From FEN-987 sp964598845 (GTDB lineage: Archaea; Thermoproteota; Bathyarchaeia; 40CM-2-53-6), in contig CAZRDM010000017.1 in NCBI GenBank assembly GCA_964598845.1, forward strand, positions 1-45,025: a DNA stretch of 45,025 nt, written 5' to 3'. Both the position numbers and the translations under genes were made by a program. The notes under the pieces were generated by a model. The model worked only from the letters and a program-made list of their open reading frames with translations. It made no database searches and was not told where the DNA came from. Positions 8,060 to 16,871 of this stretch are shown in pieces (position 1 is the first letter of the stretch; each line of letters starts with the position of its first letter).

Positions 8060-9718
8060 TTACATCATTCCTGGGGGCATTCCGCCAGGCATTCCTCCCG
8101 GTCTGCCCGGGGGTCCACTTGGGGGTAGTCCTTCTTTGAGACCTTTCGATGACACTACATCATCGATTCTGAGGAGCATGCTTGCTGCTTCTGTAGCAGA
8201 TTTGATGACTTGCTGCTTAACCCGAAGTGGCTCGATAACGTTCTCGGAGAGCATGTCAGTGATCTTACCTGTCCTTGTCTGGACTCCGAACCATTTGTTC
8301 TCGGCACTCGAATGCTTTGACCTGAGTTCAACCATAATGTCGATCGGATCTAGCCCAGCGTTTTCAGCTATTGTCAACGGAATTGCCTCCAGTGCCTCAG
8401 CATAGGCTTCGATGGCAAGTTGCTCACGGCCGCCCACTTTGACGGCATACTCGCGGAGCTGTCTCGCCACTTCGGCCTCCGGAGCGCCTCCGCCAGCTAG
8501 AACCTTGCGATCCTCGACGGCGTTCCTGACAACGCACAGGGCGTCGTGAAACGACCTTTCCGCTTCGTCCACGACATGATCAGAGCCACCTCTAATCACC
8601 ACAGTTACAGCTCGGGGGTCTCTGCAATCGCGAACGTAAACTAGCTTATCGTCTCCAATTTTGATTTCTTCGACAAGCTTCGCCTCCCCGAGAGTGTCGG
8701 GGGTGATGTCTTTGGTGCTTGCAAGAATTGCTCCACCGGTGGCTTTTGCCAGCTTCTCCATATCGCCACTGCTGAGGTTCTTGACCGCCAAGATGTTCTT
8801 CTTGGATAGGAAGTGTAGCGCGAGGTCGTCGATCCCTTTCTCGCAGAAGATGACATTCGCTCCGCTGTTCTCTATCTTGTTGGCCATATCGCGGAGCATG
8901 GCTTCCTCCTCGTCGAGGAAGCGTTTCATCTGGTCAGGCGAGTTAATGTTGATCTTTGCGTCAAACTCAGTTTTCTCAATCTCAAGCTTGGCGTTTAACA
9001 GAGCGATCTTCGCATTCTTCACGGATTTTGGCATTTGAGCATGTGAGATTTCCTTATCGACTACAACGCCTCGAACGAGTTCGCTCTGTTCCATGCTTTC
9101 GCCCTTCTTCTTGACAACCTTGACTCTATCTATGTCCGCCCTAGTCTTCCCTTCGCTATCCTCCATAATCTGCGTAACAGCTTTGACCGCTAGTTTGGCG
9201 AAGTGGTCCTTTGACTCGGAAGCAGCTTTCGTTATCATGGATGTCACGGCGACGAGCGAGAGCATCTTCTCGTCGTCAGGTTTGATCTCGATCGCGAGAT
9301 TTTGAAGGCTCTCCAAGCCTTTCTCAGAGGCTTTCTTGTATCCCTCGACTATGACCGTTGGGTGTATCTCTTGATCGAGAAGTTTCTCAGCTTTCGATAA
9401 CAACTCGCCGGCGAGGACGACGGCGGTGGTTGTTCCGTCTCCCACCTCATTATCCTGGCTCTTGGCTACCTCTACCAACATCTTAGCGGCAGGATGCTGG
9501 ACATCCAGTTCCTTCATTATCGTAGCTCCATCATTCGTGATCACAACATCGCCGATGCCGCTGACCAGCATCTTGTCCATACCGCGTGGGCCGAGTGATG
9601 TGCGAACGGTCTCGGTCACAATCTTGGCGGCCAAGATGTTGTTCCTCTGGGCGTCGCGACCACGTGTCCTCGTTGCGCCTTCCCTCAATATCAAAACGGG
9701 AACAGTGCCCTCAGACAA
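8060..9718 (-). CDS. thsA: Thermosome subunit (group II chaperonin)
   Basis: ATP-driven protein-folding chaperonin forming double rings in the cytoplasm. It has the family hallmarks: RTRGRDAQRNNI near the N-terminus, TSLGPRGMDKML, the ATPase motif VGDGTTTAVVLAGELL, the apical domain with its helical protrusion in the middle, AGGGAPEAEVARQLREYA and a flexible C-terminal tail rich in Gly-Met-Pro (GGMPGGMPPGMM). I choose TTG 9718, which gives MSEGTVPVLILREG, the usual chaperonin N-terminus, although an in-frame ATG at 9742 and a further start at 9772 exist. A TATA-like TTGATTTATC (about 9757-9767) would start transcription close to ATG 9742, so that start is an alternative. Only one subunit gene is in the window. 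Confidence 0.95.
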   Translation of the reverse strand: MSEGTVPVLILREGATRTRGRDAQRNNILAAKIVTETVRTSLGPRGMDKMLVSGIGDVVITNDGATIMKELDVQHPAAKMLVEVAKSQDNEVGDGTTTAVVLAGELLSKAEKLLDQEIHPTVIVEGYKKASEKGLESLQNLAIEIKPDDEKMLSLVAVTSMITKAASESKDHFAKLAVKAVTQIMEDSEGKTRADIDRVKVVKKKGESMEQSELVRGVVVDKEISHAQMPKSVKNAKIALLNAKLEIEKTEFDAKININSPDQMKRFLDEEEAMLRDMANKIENSGANVIFCEKGIDDLALHFLSKKNILAVKNLSSGDMEKLAKATGGAILASTKDITPDTLGEAKLVEEIKIGDDKLVYVRDCRDPRAVTVVIRGGSDHVVDEAERSFHDALCVVRNAVEDRKVLAGGGAPEAEVARQLREYAVKVGGREQLAIEAYAEALEAIPLTIAENAGLDPIDIMVELRSKHSSAENKWFGVQTRTGKITDMLSENVIEPLRVKQQVIKSATEAASMLLRIDDVVSSKGLKEGLPPSGPPGRPGGMPGGMPPGMM

Positions 9719-9864
9719 GAATGTTAACTCCGGCCACAGCATACAACTTGTCCTAGATAAATCAAATGGCAAGAAGGGGCCGCCCTCGCAAGTGGGTTGG
9801 AAAACTTTAACTTCTTTGAATCTGGTTCTGCGAGCGATTTTCGTATCCGCCGAGGCAACGGTTC

Positions 9865-10344
9865 ATGGCTCACGTAAAAGAAGCGAAACGAAGCAGCAAA
9901 GCAAGCTATCGATCGCTAATTACCGTCTTGATCCTTGTTGTCGCTATCGCTCTGGCTGCATGGGCTCTTGTAACGGTTAGCACTACAAGCCAAGTTCCGT
10001 CCACAGACTTTGTAACATTACCTAACATACCCCTGTCCAAGACAGGAGAGCAGGTCGTATTCGTCTCTGTTTCGGCCATCACGGAGAAAGACGTTGCAAT
10101 AGGGATGAAGGGATACTTGCACACTATTTCCGGGAAACCTGTTGCCGGCGCCACTGTCTATTTGACCTACCATCTGCGAGGCGCATATCGAACGCAGGCT
10201 GCAACCGCGGACCAGAATGGGTATTTTGAGGCCCGTTTCCCAATGAATTGGACGGGATGGTTGCCGGTGACTCTCACTTATTTCGGTGACGACCAGCATC
10301 AGGGATTGACTCAAGTTTTCAATGTTCCTGGAGAAAACCTCTAG
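9865..10344 (+). CDS. Membrane-anchored protein with an Ig-like domain
   Basis: 159 residues: a basic cytoplasmic N-terminus (KEAKRSSKASYRS), one membrane helix (about 18-40, LITVLILVVAIALAAWALV), then an extracytoplasmic beta domain. The stretch SGKPVAGATVYLTYHLRG ... GYFEARFPMNWTGWLPVTLTYFGDD resembles bacterial Ig-like/carboxypeptidase-regulatory domains. ATG 9865 is the start. It is divergent from the thermosome, with a TATA-like CTTTAACTT near 9805. Likely a cell-surface protein of unknown role. Confidence 0.7.
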   Translation: MAHVKEAKRSSKASYRSLITVLILVVAIALAAWALVTVSTTSQVPSTDFVTLPNIPLSKTGEQVVFVSVSAITEKDVAIGMKGYLHTISGKPVAGATVYLTYHLRGAYRTQAATADQNGYFEARFPMNWTGWLPVTLTYFGDDQHQGLTQVFNVPGENL

Positions 10345-10399
10345 CTGAAAGAAACCATGCGCTAAGCGGATTGCAGATACGGTCAAAGAATTGCCTGAG

Positions 10400-11110
10400 A
10401 TGCTAAATGCCTTCAGGACGCTGCGCGAACTCAATTCGGACGTAATTTCTTGCGAGCTTTGTCCGAGGCTTAGGAGGTATTGTCGCCTAGTTACGCGCGA
10501 GAAGCGAAGGCAATTCATGGATTGGTATTATTGGGGTAGGCCGCTTCCTGGTTTCGGTGATCCTCAGGCCCGACTGATGATACTTGGTTTAGCTCCAGCT
10601 TCCCATGGAGGTAATCGCACGGGGAGGATGTTCACGGGGGATGGGTCTGCCCAGTTTCTCATGGCTGCTTTGCATCGATTCGATTTCGCAAACAAGCCAA
10701 CTTCGATCAGTGCGGAGGATGGGCTCAAATTACATAACGCGTACATGACTGCCATCGTTAGATGTGCTCCGCCGATGAACAAACCAACGGCTAGAGAAGT
10801 TGAGAACTGCAAGCAATACTGGACTCAGGAAATTGGGCTTCTGCGAAAAGTGAGAGTGGTGCTGGCTCTGGGCAGAGTCGCTTTCGACGCCTACGTCAGA
10901 TTCCTAAAGGAGCGAGACCTCGAAACGAGGGATCTAAGTTTTCATCATGGTGCATTCTACAGACTCCCAAGACCGTATCCGGCTCTCTGTGGCTCGTATC
11001 ACCCGAGTCGCCAGAACACTCAAACGGGCAAGCTGACTGCGAAGATGTTCGATCGAGTGTTTCAAGACATTCGAGAGTTCTTGGGGTCAGAGCCTGCGAA
11101 TGTGCTATAA
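10400..11110 (+). CDS. udg: Uracil-DNA glycosylase, family 5 (UDGb)
   Basis: Removes uracil (and in this family also hypoxanthine) from DNA to start base excision repair. Family 5 features are clear: the iron-sulfur cysteines in SCELCPRLRRYC plus RCAPPMNKPTAREVENC, motif GLAPASHGGNRTGR (family 5 lacks the catalytic Asp/Asn of other families here), and GSYHPSRQNTQTGKLT near the C-terminus. 236 residues from ATG 10400; a TTG at 10391 would add three. The next start codon (11100) overlaps the end of this gene, but the zinc-ribbon gene more likely starts at 11145. Confidence 0.92.
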   Translation: MLNAFRTLRELNSDVISCELCPRLRRYCRLVTREKRRQFMDWYYWGRPLPGFGDPQARLMILGLAPASHGGNRTGRMFTGDGSAQFLMAALHRFDFANKPTSISAEDGLKLHNAYMTAIVRCAPPMNKPTAREVENCKQYWTQEIGLLRKVRVVLALGRVAFDAYVRFLKERDLETRDLSFHHGAFYRLPRPYPALCGSYHPSRQNTQTGKLTAKMFDRVFQDIREFLGSEPANVL

Positions 11111-11144
11111 ACTAGACCGCTATTATTTGACACGGCGTCAGTTG

Positions 11145-11339
11145 ATGGAGCAGCTTCCTCAGAAGCCTGATGTCGTTTACTGTAGCGGTTGTGGCGCACT
11201 AAATCCAGTAGGTAACAAGTTCTGTTATGGTTGCGGTGGATCACTCTTCACGATGACGTGTTCGTTCTGCAGTAGTGTTAATCCACATTATGCAAAGTTC
11301 TGTGGATCTTGTGGAAGAAAACTAACCGTTGAGCGGTAA
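11145..11339 (+). CDS. Small double zinc ribbon protein
   Basis: About 64 residues with two consecutive treble-clef/zinc ribbon modules: CSGCGALNPVGNKFCYGCG and CSFCSSVNPHYAKFCGSCG, each CxxC-x10-12-CxxC. These are typical of archaeal double zinc ribbon proteins, whose roles range from nucleic acid to protein binding. I choose ATG 11145 (MEQLPQKPDVV) rather than the overlapping ATG 11100, whose extra residues look non-coding and contain the TATA-like TATTATTT (11121-11128). Function unknown. Confidence 0.7.
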   Translation: MEQLPQKPDVVYCSGCGALNPVGNKFCYGCGGSLFTMTCSFCSSVNPHYAKFCGSCGRKLTVER

Positions 11340-11354
11340 GACTTCGTCTATTTA

Positions 11355-11909
11355 TCAGTCTTTTATTATCTTGAGGCCTAGTCCAAGCAATAATCCGAAG
11401 CCCGCATAGATCGGCATAGTAGCACCCCCGCCCATTTCCCATCTTCCAACGAACACGTCTAGACGCGGTAGCAGCAAGCTCGAGGTGGTGAAGTACTGCA
11501 CGAACACGAAGGAGGGCAACATTGAACTGAACATTGCCAAGAGGAGAAGGATACGGGACTTAGTTTTGTAGCCTACCCGTGGAGGTATGATTCCTTCCGG
11601 CTTCAATGAGAAGTAAGTCACGATCAGAGTTAGTGCCAACGGGAGAAGTACGAAGGAAAGGTACATGTTGAAGGGGAGAAGATCGAATCCTGAGAGGACT
11701 GCCGCAATCGTGTAACTCAACCCCTTACCGCGCACGTACACCGGGTTGATGCCAACCAGCCACGGCAAAAACAAAGAAACAACATCGGCCGCGGAGGATC
11801 CAAGCGCTATCACAACGGCCAAATCAATTCCGGGTTTGTTAAGACTCGCGTAGGTGAGCTTCTTCAGCGATTTCCGTGTTTGCGCCGTGAATTTGATAGC
11901 TGTTTCCAA
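11355..11909 (-). CDS. Membrane protein of unknown function
   Basis: 184 residues with about four membrane helices: around 28-50 (AVVIALGSSAADVVSLFLPWLVG), 80-100 (MYLSFVLLPLALTLIVTYF), 120-140 (ILLLLAMFSSMLPSFVFVQYF) and the C-terminal 165-180 (IYAGFGLLLGLGLKII). A basic amphipathic N-terminus precedes the first. No motif assigns a function. The start is TTG at 11909. A TATA-like GGTATTAAGG at about 11950-11958 (minus strand) would place transcription some 20 bases ahead. Confidence 0.65.
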   Translation of the reverse strand: METAIKFTAQTRKSLKKLTYASLNKPGIDLAVVIALGSSAADVVSLFLPWLVGINPVYVRGKGLSYTIAAVLSGFDLLPFNMYLSFVLLPLALTLIVTYFSLKPEGIIPPRVGYKTKSRILLLLAMFSSMLPSFVFVQYFTTSSLLLPRLDVFVGRWEMGGGATMPIYAGFGLLLGLGLKIIKD

Positions 11910-11966
11910 TCTGACCCGGTCGATTTTCGGATGAGTTGCGACGAACCTTAATACCTTCTGTTCTTT

Positions 11967-12851
11967 CTACATTGGAATGTTCCGCCATCGCTCAAGAATC
12001 GACAACATTTCTGTACAATGGCGCTCCTCAAAGAACTTCCAGACCTCCTTATCCCGAATCATCTCTCGCTGAAGGCTCTCGGCAATCTTCGCTTCGTACG
12101 TGGAAAGGATGATGCAGTCTGCATAGCCTGACGCCACAGCGAGGGCGGAAACCAAGTACTTCGTGGGGGCTCTAGGATGACCGGCATACAGTTCTATGTG
12201 GTAAGGTTTCGAGATCTTTCTCCTGAAACAATTGGCGAGTATGTCCAGCCAATAGACAATCGAATAGTCCATGTAAAGAGGAGTTGAAACAAAGTCAACG
12301 TATCTCAAAATCTTCTCAAGGTCAAGACCGAATCTTTCTCTTCCATAGCAAGGATCGGGTTCAAGCGTTATGCCCAACTTGCATTTGACAGATTCTCGAA
12401 CTTCTCCGATGAAAGACGTAATTTGCCGGGTCCGCCATTCGAGAGAGTCTTCGCCTGTCTTCCTCAGAGAATCCGTGCAAATGGGGCAGTCACAGTAACC
12501 TTCGCGAGGGAAACACACGCTGTCCAATCTTATTCCGGTCACATCATACTGAGCTACATTTACGATGATTTTCATGCAGTATTCCCGATACTCGACTCTA
12601 CTGGGACAAACCCAATCCCAGAGAAAACGCTTTGGTGTTCCTCTAACAGCCTTTTCTCCTTTGCACGTGGCAACATGGTCAGGTTTTGTTTGCAAGATCG
12701 AGTTGTCAGCGAAGCAGTTTACGACATTCCATGCTCGTGACAGCGGTTGAAGTATTGTTCCGGTAGCGGGTTTTGCTTCGTAGAAGACGTGGTCAAACCC
12801 TGGGACGAGTGTCGGCTCGTCTAATAGAACCCCAATCTCCAATTGTGACAA
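11967..12851 (-). CDS. TIM-barrel, glycoside-hydrolase-like protein of unknown specificity
   Basis: 294 residues without signal peptide. The segment WDWVCPSRVEYREYCMKIIV, then YDVTGIRLDSVCFPREGYCDCPIC and later GITLEPDPCYG, YVDFVSTPLYMDYS and KPYHIELYAGHP follow the strand-helix rhythm of glycoside-hydrolase-like barrels, with acidic residues at strand ends (IRLDS, TLEPD). The CDCPICTDSLRKTGE segment looks like the CxxC-containing loop seen in putative glycosyl hydrolase-like (GHL) families. The start is TTG 12851, or TTG 12842, which fits a TATA-like TTTATAG (12862-12868) better as a near-leaderless transcript. It is divergent from the PduO gene. Family membership is inferred from pattern only. 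Confidence 0.5.
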   Translation of the reverse strand: MSQLEIGVLLDEPTLVPGFDHVFYEAKPATGTILQPLSRAWNVVNCFADNSILQTKPDHVATCKGEKAVRGTPKRFLWDWVCPSRVEYREYCMKIIVNVAQYDVTGIRLDSVCFPREGYCDCPICTDSLRKTGEDSLEWRTRQITSFIGEVRESVKCKLGITLEPDPCYGRERFGLDLEKILRYVDFVSTPLYMDYSIVYWLDILANCFRRKISKPYHIELYAGHPRAPTKYLVSALAVASGYADCIILSTYEAKIAESLQREMIRDKEVWKFFEERHCTEMLSILERWRNIPM

Positions 12852-12917
12852 CCGTTTTCACTATAAACCATCGGTTCTAAATTTCTGTCTGACGCTCTTA
12901 CTCGGGAGTAATCCGAA

Positions 12918-13466
12918 TTGGCTAGGATATACACACGAACAGGTGACAAGGGGGAAACCGGCCTCTTGGGCGGCGAGCGAGTTCCAAAGGATTCGCTACG
13001 CGTCCAAGCCTACGGCAATGCTGACGAACTGAACTCTGTGATTGGGCTGGCAAGGGCACTCTTGAAGGACAGAGAAGTGGACTCGGTTTTGGAGAATGTG
13101 CAGCGGGATCTATTTGTGGTTGGTGCTGACTTGGCCGCACCTCAAGAAGCGAACGGAGACGGGTCCCGTGTCACGAAGGATATGGTCGCGTTCTTGGAGA
13201 GGACCATAGACAAATTTCAGGACGAACTGCCACCCTTGACGGTTTTCATTTTGCCCGGGGGAACTCAAGCAGGGGCTATTCTTCATTTCGCCAGATCCGT
13301 AGCAAGGCGCGCTGAAAGGAGCATAGTTGCACTAAGCAAGGCCGAGAGGGTTAACGAGAACTTGATTCCATACGTGAATAGGCTCTCCGATCTCCTCTTT
13401 GTGATTGCGCGAGTCATAAACTTCCGAGAGGGAACGAGAGAAGTGGAGTGGCATTCGCCAAAGTAG
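12918..13466 (+). CDS. cobO: Cob(I)alamin adenosyltransferase, PduO type
   Basis: Transfers the adenosyl group of ATP to cob(I)alamin to make coenzyme B12. The 182-residue trimeric helical-bundle protein shows the ATP-binding N-terminus YTRTGDKGETGLLGG, YGNADELNSVIG, the RSVARRAERSIV segment (usual R-x-x-x-R-R-A-E-R) and NRLSDLLFVIARVIN. The start is TTG 12918; the conserved TRTGDKG begins at residue 6, so no other start is possible. It is divergent from the 294-aa gene across 66 bases. The cobalamin user is not in the window. The symbol cobO is used loosely; pduO is equally apt. Confidence 0.93.
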   Translation: MARIYTRTGDKGETGLLGGERVPKDSLRVQAYGNADELNSVIGLARALLKDREVDSVLENVQRDLFVVGADLAAPQEANGDGSRVTKDMVAFLERTIDKFQDELPPLTVFILPGGTQAGAILHFARSVARRAERSIVALSKAERVNENLIPYVNRLSDLLFVIARVINFREGTREVEWHSPK

Positions 13467-13572
13467 TGGCATAGGACTGGCTTTCGCGTCGCATTAGCAG
13501 CATTACTTGCACTCAAAAACCTCTTTAGTCGCACAGGGGAACCGTCGGAGCATATTCCGACAGGAGATTGAC

Positions 13573-14547
13573 ATGTCTCAACCTGCGATCAGAACTATGG
13601 GCCTTACCAAAGTATTTGGCCACTTTACGGCAGTCGACGCTCTGAACATGGATGTAGGGCGCGGAGAATTGTTCGGTCTTCTTGGCCCAAACGGCGCTGG
13701 TAAGACGACCACGGTCCGTATGCTTTGCACGTTGATGGAACCGACCCGTGGAACTGCAACGGTGACAGGTTACGACATCCGAAAAGAAGCCACAGAGGTT
13801 AGGCGTCAAATTGGTGTCGTGTCAGAAGGTGTATCGCTCTACAAGGATCTGACTATCGAGGAGAATCTGAAGCTGTTCAGCACGTTGTACGACATTCCGC
13901 GCGGAAAGGCAGACGACAGAATACGTGAGCTTTTGGATATGTTTGCGTTCAGAGAGAAATCAAGACGTCTCGTGAACGCCCTCTCAAGCGGATGGCAGAA
14001 GAAAGCTATGATATGTGCAGCTTTACTTCACGACCCCAAAGTTCTCTTCTTGGATGAAGTCACATCTGGACTGGATCCTCAATCAGCTATAGCGCTTCAG
14101 GATTTCACCAGAAAACTATGCGATCAGGGAGTGACGGTGATCTGGACCACGCACTACATGGGAGAGCCCGAGAAGATCTGTGATCGAGTTGGAGTCATTT
14201 TTGCCGGAAGATTAGTGCAGGTTGGGACCCCGAACGAGTTGAAAATCGGTGTGAATGAGATGAGGACATTGGAAGTTGAAACGCCAAGCCTCCAACGCGT
14301 TCATCTTGAAAGAATCGAAAACCTCAGCCGACACTGTAAGGTTACATACAAGGAGCCGATTCTTCGCGTTACTTATGACAGAAGCGAAGAGCTCGCTGAA
14401 AAGGTCATGAAGATTCTTCTCGATTCAGGAGCTAAGATCAAGACAGTCAACACGAGGGAGCCTACCCTAGAAGAGGCCTTCATCTCATTAACAGGCGGTG
14501 AAGAGGAAATAGACAGGTTCCTTGAAATGGCCGCTCAAAGAAAGTGA
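13573..14547 (+). CDS. ABC-2 type transporter ATP-binding protein (NatA-like)
   Basis: Cytoplasmic ATPase powering the two permeases that follow. Walker A GPNGAGKTT, Q-loop (IGVVSEG), Walker B VLFLDEVTSGLD and switch His in TTHYMGEPEKICD are present, and a C-terminal accessory domain (about 220-325) ends in the family's REPTLEEAF. Two unusual points: the signature reads ALSSGWQKK rather than LSGGQ, and Walker B carries V where nearly all relatives have P (LDEPT). ATG 13573 is preceded by GGAG at 7 bases' spacing, which fixes the start. It is the first gene of a three-gene operon; 54 bases separate it from the first permease. Confidence 0.9.
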   Translation: MSQPAIRTMGLTKVFGHFTAVDALNMDVGRGELFGLLGPNGAGKTTTVRMLCTLMEPTRGTATVTGYDIRKEATEVRRQIGVVSEGVSLYKDLTIEENLKLFSTLYDIPRGKADDRIRELLDMFAFREKSRRLVNALSSGWQKKAMICAALLHDPKVLFLDEVTSGLDPQSAIALQDFTRKLCDQGVTVIWTTHYMGEPEKICDRVGVIFAGRLVQVGTPNELKIGVNEMRTLEVETPSLQRVHLERIENLSRHCKVTYKEPILRVTYDRSEELAEKVMKILLDSGAKIKTVNTREPTLEEAFISLTGGEEEIDRFLEMAAQRK

Positions 14548-14601
14548 CTTCGTCTTCTACGCGAACGGTCAAAATTAGGCTGGAGGGTTAAAGGACTAGA
14601 G

Positions 14602-15756
14602 ATGCCAAGGGCAAGAGCTATCAGCGATATTGTGGCTGTCGCGGGTAATGAATTCCGCCAGTTCAGACGGAACCGCACGGCGATCCTCATCTCACTCGTA
14701 GTCCTACCACTATTCTTCACAGTCAGCCTCGGAGCAGCAGGGGGTGGGGCTACTGCTCACTTTTCACCCACAGCCAAAATTCCCATAGCATTCGTTGATA
14801 ACGACCTATCGACTGATTCGAGTCATCTATTGCAAACACTATCGAGCTCAGGCGACTTCGACAGCCTGATTCTGGGGTATAGAGAGGAGAATGCGATCGC
14901 AGAATTGGGGAAAGGACGGATCTATGCGGTCATAGTTGTTCCGAAGGGATTTCAAGAAGATCTAGCCAACAACAAAACAAGTAACATAGTGCTCTATGCC
15001 GATGATGGAGAACCAGGTATCGCTGACCAAGTGTCCTCAACGCTTCAAGGCCTAGTACAGAACTTCAATCCCAAAGTCGAAGTGCAAACGGCTGAGGAAA
15101 AGAGTGTCTCAGCTGTTGACATCATTCAGAAGGGGGCGCTGTTTTCTAGCTTCAACATCGGTTTGGTCATCGTCTTGGGAGTTGTGCAGATCTTTGCAAC
15201 TTTCTATGAGATAGCCGGTGGGATGTCCCGCGAACGTGAAGAAGGGACTCTTGCTCGTCTCCTTGTTAGCCCAATAAGCATTGGAAATATCCTGCTCGGT
15301 AAGACTCTTTTCGACTTGGCTCTGGGAGGGATACGGACGCTGATTGTTCTCGGGTTTTCCATCTACCTCTACGGAGCCCGCCCAAATACAGACATGAGCA
15401 CTCTTCTTTCAGTTTCACTCCTCATAGCGCTCTTGACGATGGGTTTCGGTTTCTTGATTTCCGCGCTCCGAGTCGGAGCAAGGGCCGTTGTCATAGTGGA
15501 ATTCTTCTTAGTGCTCTTGCTATTCGCCTTCAGCGGTCTATTCATAGACAAAGAACTACTCAGAGGCTTCTCGAGGACCATTTCAATCTACCTACCTTGG
15601 AGTTATGGATTCGAGATTCTTCGACGGACAGTACTGATTGGACGGCCTCTGCTGAGCCTAACCTATGAATTGCAATATCTCGCAATCACAACTATCTCAT
15701 TCTACGGTCTTTCATATCTGCTCTTCAGATGGTCCCGGGAGAGGCTTGCTTTTTGA
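14602..15756 (+). CDS. ABC-2 type permease
   Basis: 384 residues with ABC-2 permease topology: a helix near residues 25-48 (TAILISLVVLPLFFTVSLGA), a large external domain (about 50-190) with the conserved IAFVDNDLS and VIVVPKGFQEDL segments, then five to six helices. FATFYEIAGGMSREREEGTLARLLVSPI is the family signature between helices 2 and 3. It partners the ATPase at 13573 and the permease that follows. The cargo (drug, lipid, polysaccharide or protein) is not evident. Its TGA is overlapped by the next start (TTGA), implying translational coupling and a heterodimeric transporter. Confidence 0.88.
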   Translation: MPRARAISDIVAVAGNEFRQFRRNRTAILISLVVLPLFFTVSLGAAGGGATAHFSPTAKIPIAFVDNDLSTDSSHLLQTLSSSGDFDSLILGYREENAIAELGKGRIYAVIVVPKGFQEDLANNKTSNIVLYADDGEPGIADQVSSTLQGLVQNFNPKVEVQTAEEKSVSAVDIIQKGALFSSFNIGLVIVLGVVQIFATFYEIAGGMSREREEGTLARLLVSPISIGNILLGKTLFDLALGGIRTLIVLGFSIYLYGARPNTDMSTLLSVSLLIALLTMGFGFLISALRVGARAVVIVEFFLVLLLFAFSGLFIDKELLRGFSRTISIYLPWSYGFEILRRTVLIGRPLLSLTYELQYLAITTISFYGLSYLLFRWSRERLAF

Positions 15757-16871
15757 GGCAGCTTGTACGTGACTCGATCGCGATCGCATACAAGGAAGTT
15801 AAACAACTAGTTAGAGACCCGATCTCACTGATTCTCACATTCATGTTTCCAATCCTCCTGATCGGCATATTCATCATAATTGCTGGTGCTTTCAGCGCGC
15901 CGAGTTACAATATACCGGTCGTCGTGGCTGACCTTGATGGTTCGCAGGCTTCCAGATTCCTCGTAGATAGAATGACCGAGTCCCCAATTATTCGCGTGAC
16001 CGAGCTTCTGCCAACCGAAGAGCAGGCTTTGCATCACGTTGAAAGCGGAGACGCCATGGGGGCGGTGATAATCCCACAGGGTTTCGGACGATCGCTTCTC
16101 ACGAGCGGGAGGGCGTTCATAGTGATTCAGACGGATAATTCCAAGATAACGGCACCTACCTTAATTCAAGCCTCGGTGAATCGCGAGGCACAAGATCTAG
16201 CATCGACCGCAGGCGCCAGGTTCGGTATCAAGGCGGCAGCGGTAGATATAATCGTCCGACCAATCTCAGGTCGGCCACCAACTGGTGACACGATTCTTCC
16301 CGGTTTTCTGGGCATGATTACGATTCTAGGTGCTTTTGATGACATCGTGAATGCCGTAAGTAGAGAACGTGAACGTGGCACTTTTCCCCGCCTATTGCTA
16401 AGTCCAGTCAAAATTTTCTCGATCTATTCTGGTAAGATGGCTGCAACGGTCCTCCTCACAGCTCTCCGGACGTCGCTAATGCTCGTCATCTTTGTGCTCA
16501 TGGGACTGGCCATACGCGGCGATGTTCTGCTGGTTTACCTTACGACCTCATTAATCGCCATTTTCACTTTATCTTTGGGTCTGGTTATGTCCTCTAGGAT
16601 ACGTAGTTCCTCAACTCTAACAGTCCTCGAAATTGCTCTTACGTTTCCACTCTTCCAACTTACAGGTGTCTTTCAGTCACCGGAACTGCTCGCCTCTGGC
16701 GGTCGTGCAATAGCTAGGTTCCTTCCATGGACATATGGTAACGAAGCGCTCAGGCGTGTTATCTATCTTGGGCTGGGCTGGGAGGCGATAGCTAGCGATT
16801 TGCTTGTGCTCCTAGTCAGTAGCCTATTGATGTTGCCTGTTGCCGTAGTGCTATCCAAGCGTACTATGTAG
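15753..16871 (+). CDS. ABC-2 type permease, second subunit
   Basis: Paralogue of the preceding gene with the same plan: a first helix in the segment SLILTFMFPILLIGIFIIIA, an external domain with VVADLDGSQASRFL and GAVIIPQGFGRSL, and AFDDIVNAVSRERERGTFPRLLLSPV before helix 3. I choose TTG 15753, overlapping the upstream TGA as TTGA, preceded by GGAGAGG (15738-15744). An in-frame ATG at 15729 would give a larger overlap and eight extra residues that do not look conserved. The 3' end overlaps the opposing 1262-aa gene by 21 bases. A pair of distinct permeases suggests a heterodimer. Confidence 0.87.
   Translation: MRQLVRDSIAIAYKEVKQLVRDPISLILTFMFPILLIGIFIIIAGAFSAPSYNIPVVVADLDGSQASRFLVDRMTESPIIRVTELLPTEEQALHHVESGDAMGAVIIPQGFGRSLLTSGRAFIVIQTDNSKITAPTLIQASVNREAQDLASTAGARFGIKAAAVDIIVRPISGRPPTGDTILPGFLGMITILGAFDDIVNAVSRERERGTFPRLLLSPVKIFSIYSGKMAATVLLTALRTSLMLVIFVLMGLAIRGDVLLVYLTTSLIAIFTLSLGLVMSSRIRSSSTLTVLEIALTFPLFQLTGVFQSPELLASGGRAIARFLPWTYGNEALRRVIYLGLGWEAIASDLLVLLVSSLLMLPVAVVLSKRTM

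Noticed and set aside
7872..8405. 177-codon plus-strand frame spanning the thermosome 3' end and the PPOX fragment
   Set aside because: The opposite strand carries recognisable proteins over its whole length.
8661..9980. Several open frames on the plus strand opposite the thermosome
   Set aside because: They are antisense to a strongly conserved gene and show no family motif; Ser-rich text is typical of the complement of this codon usage.
14573..14579. TTAGGC upstream of the first ABC-2 permease
   Set aside because: Only one half-site is present; no inverted partner at the right spacing.
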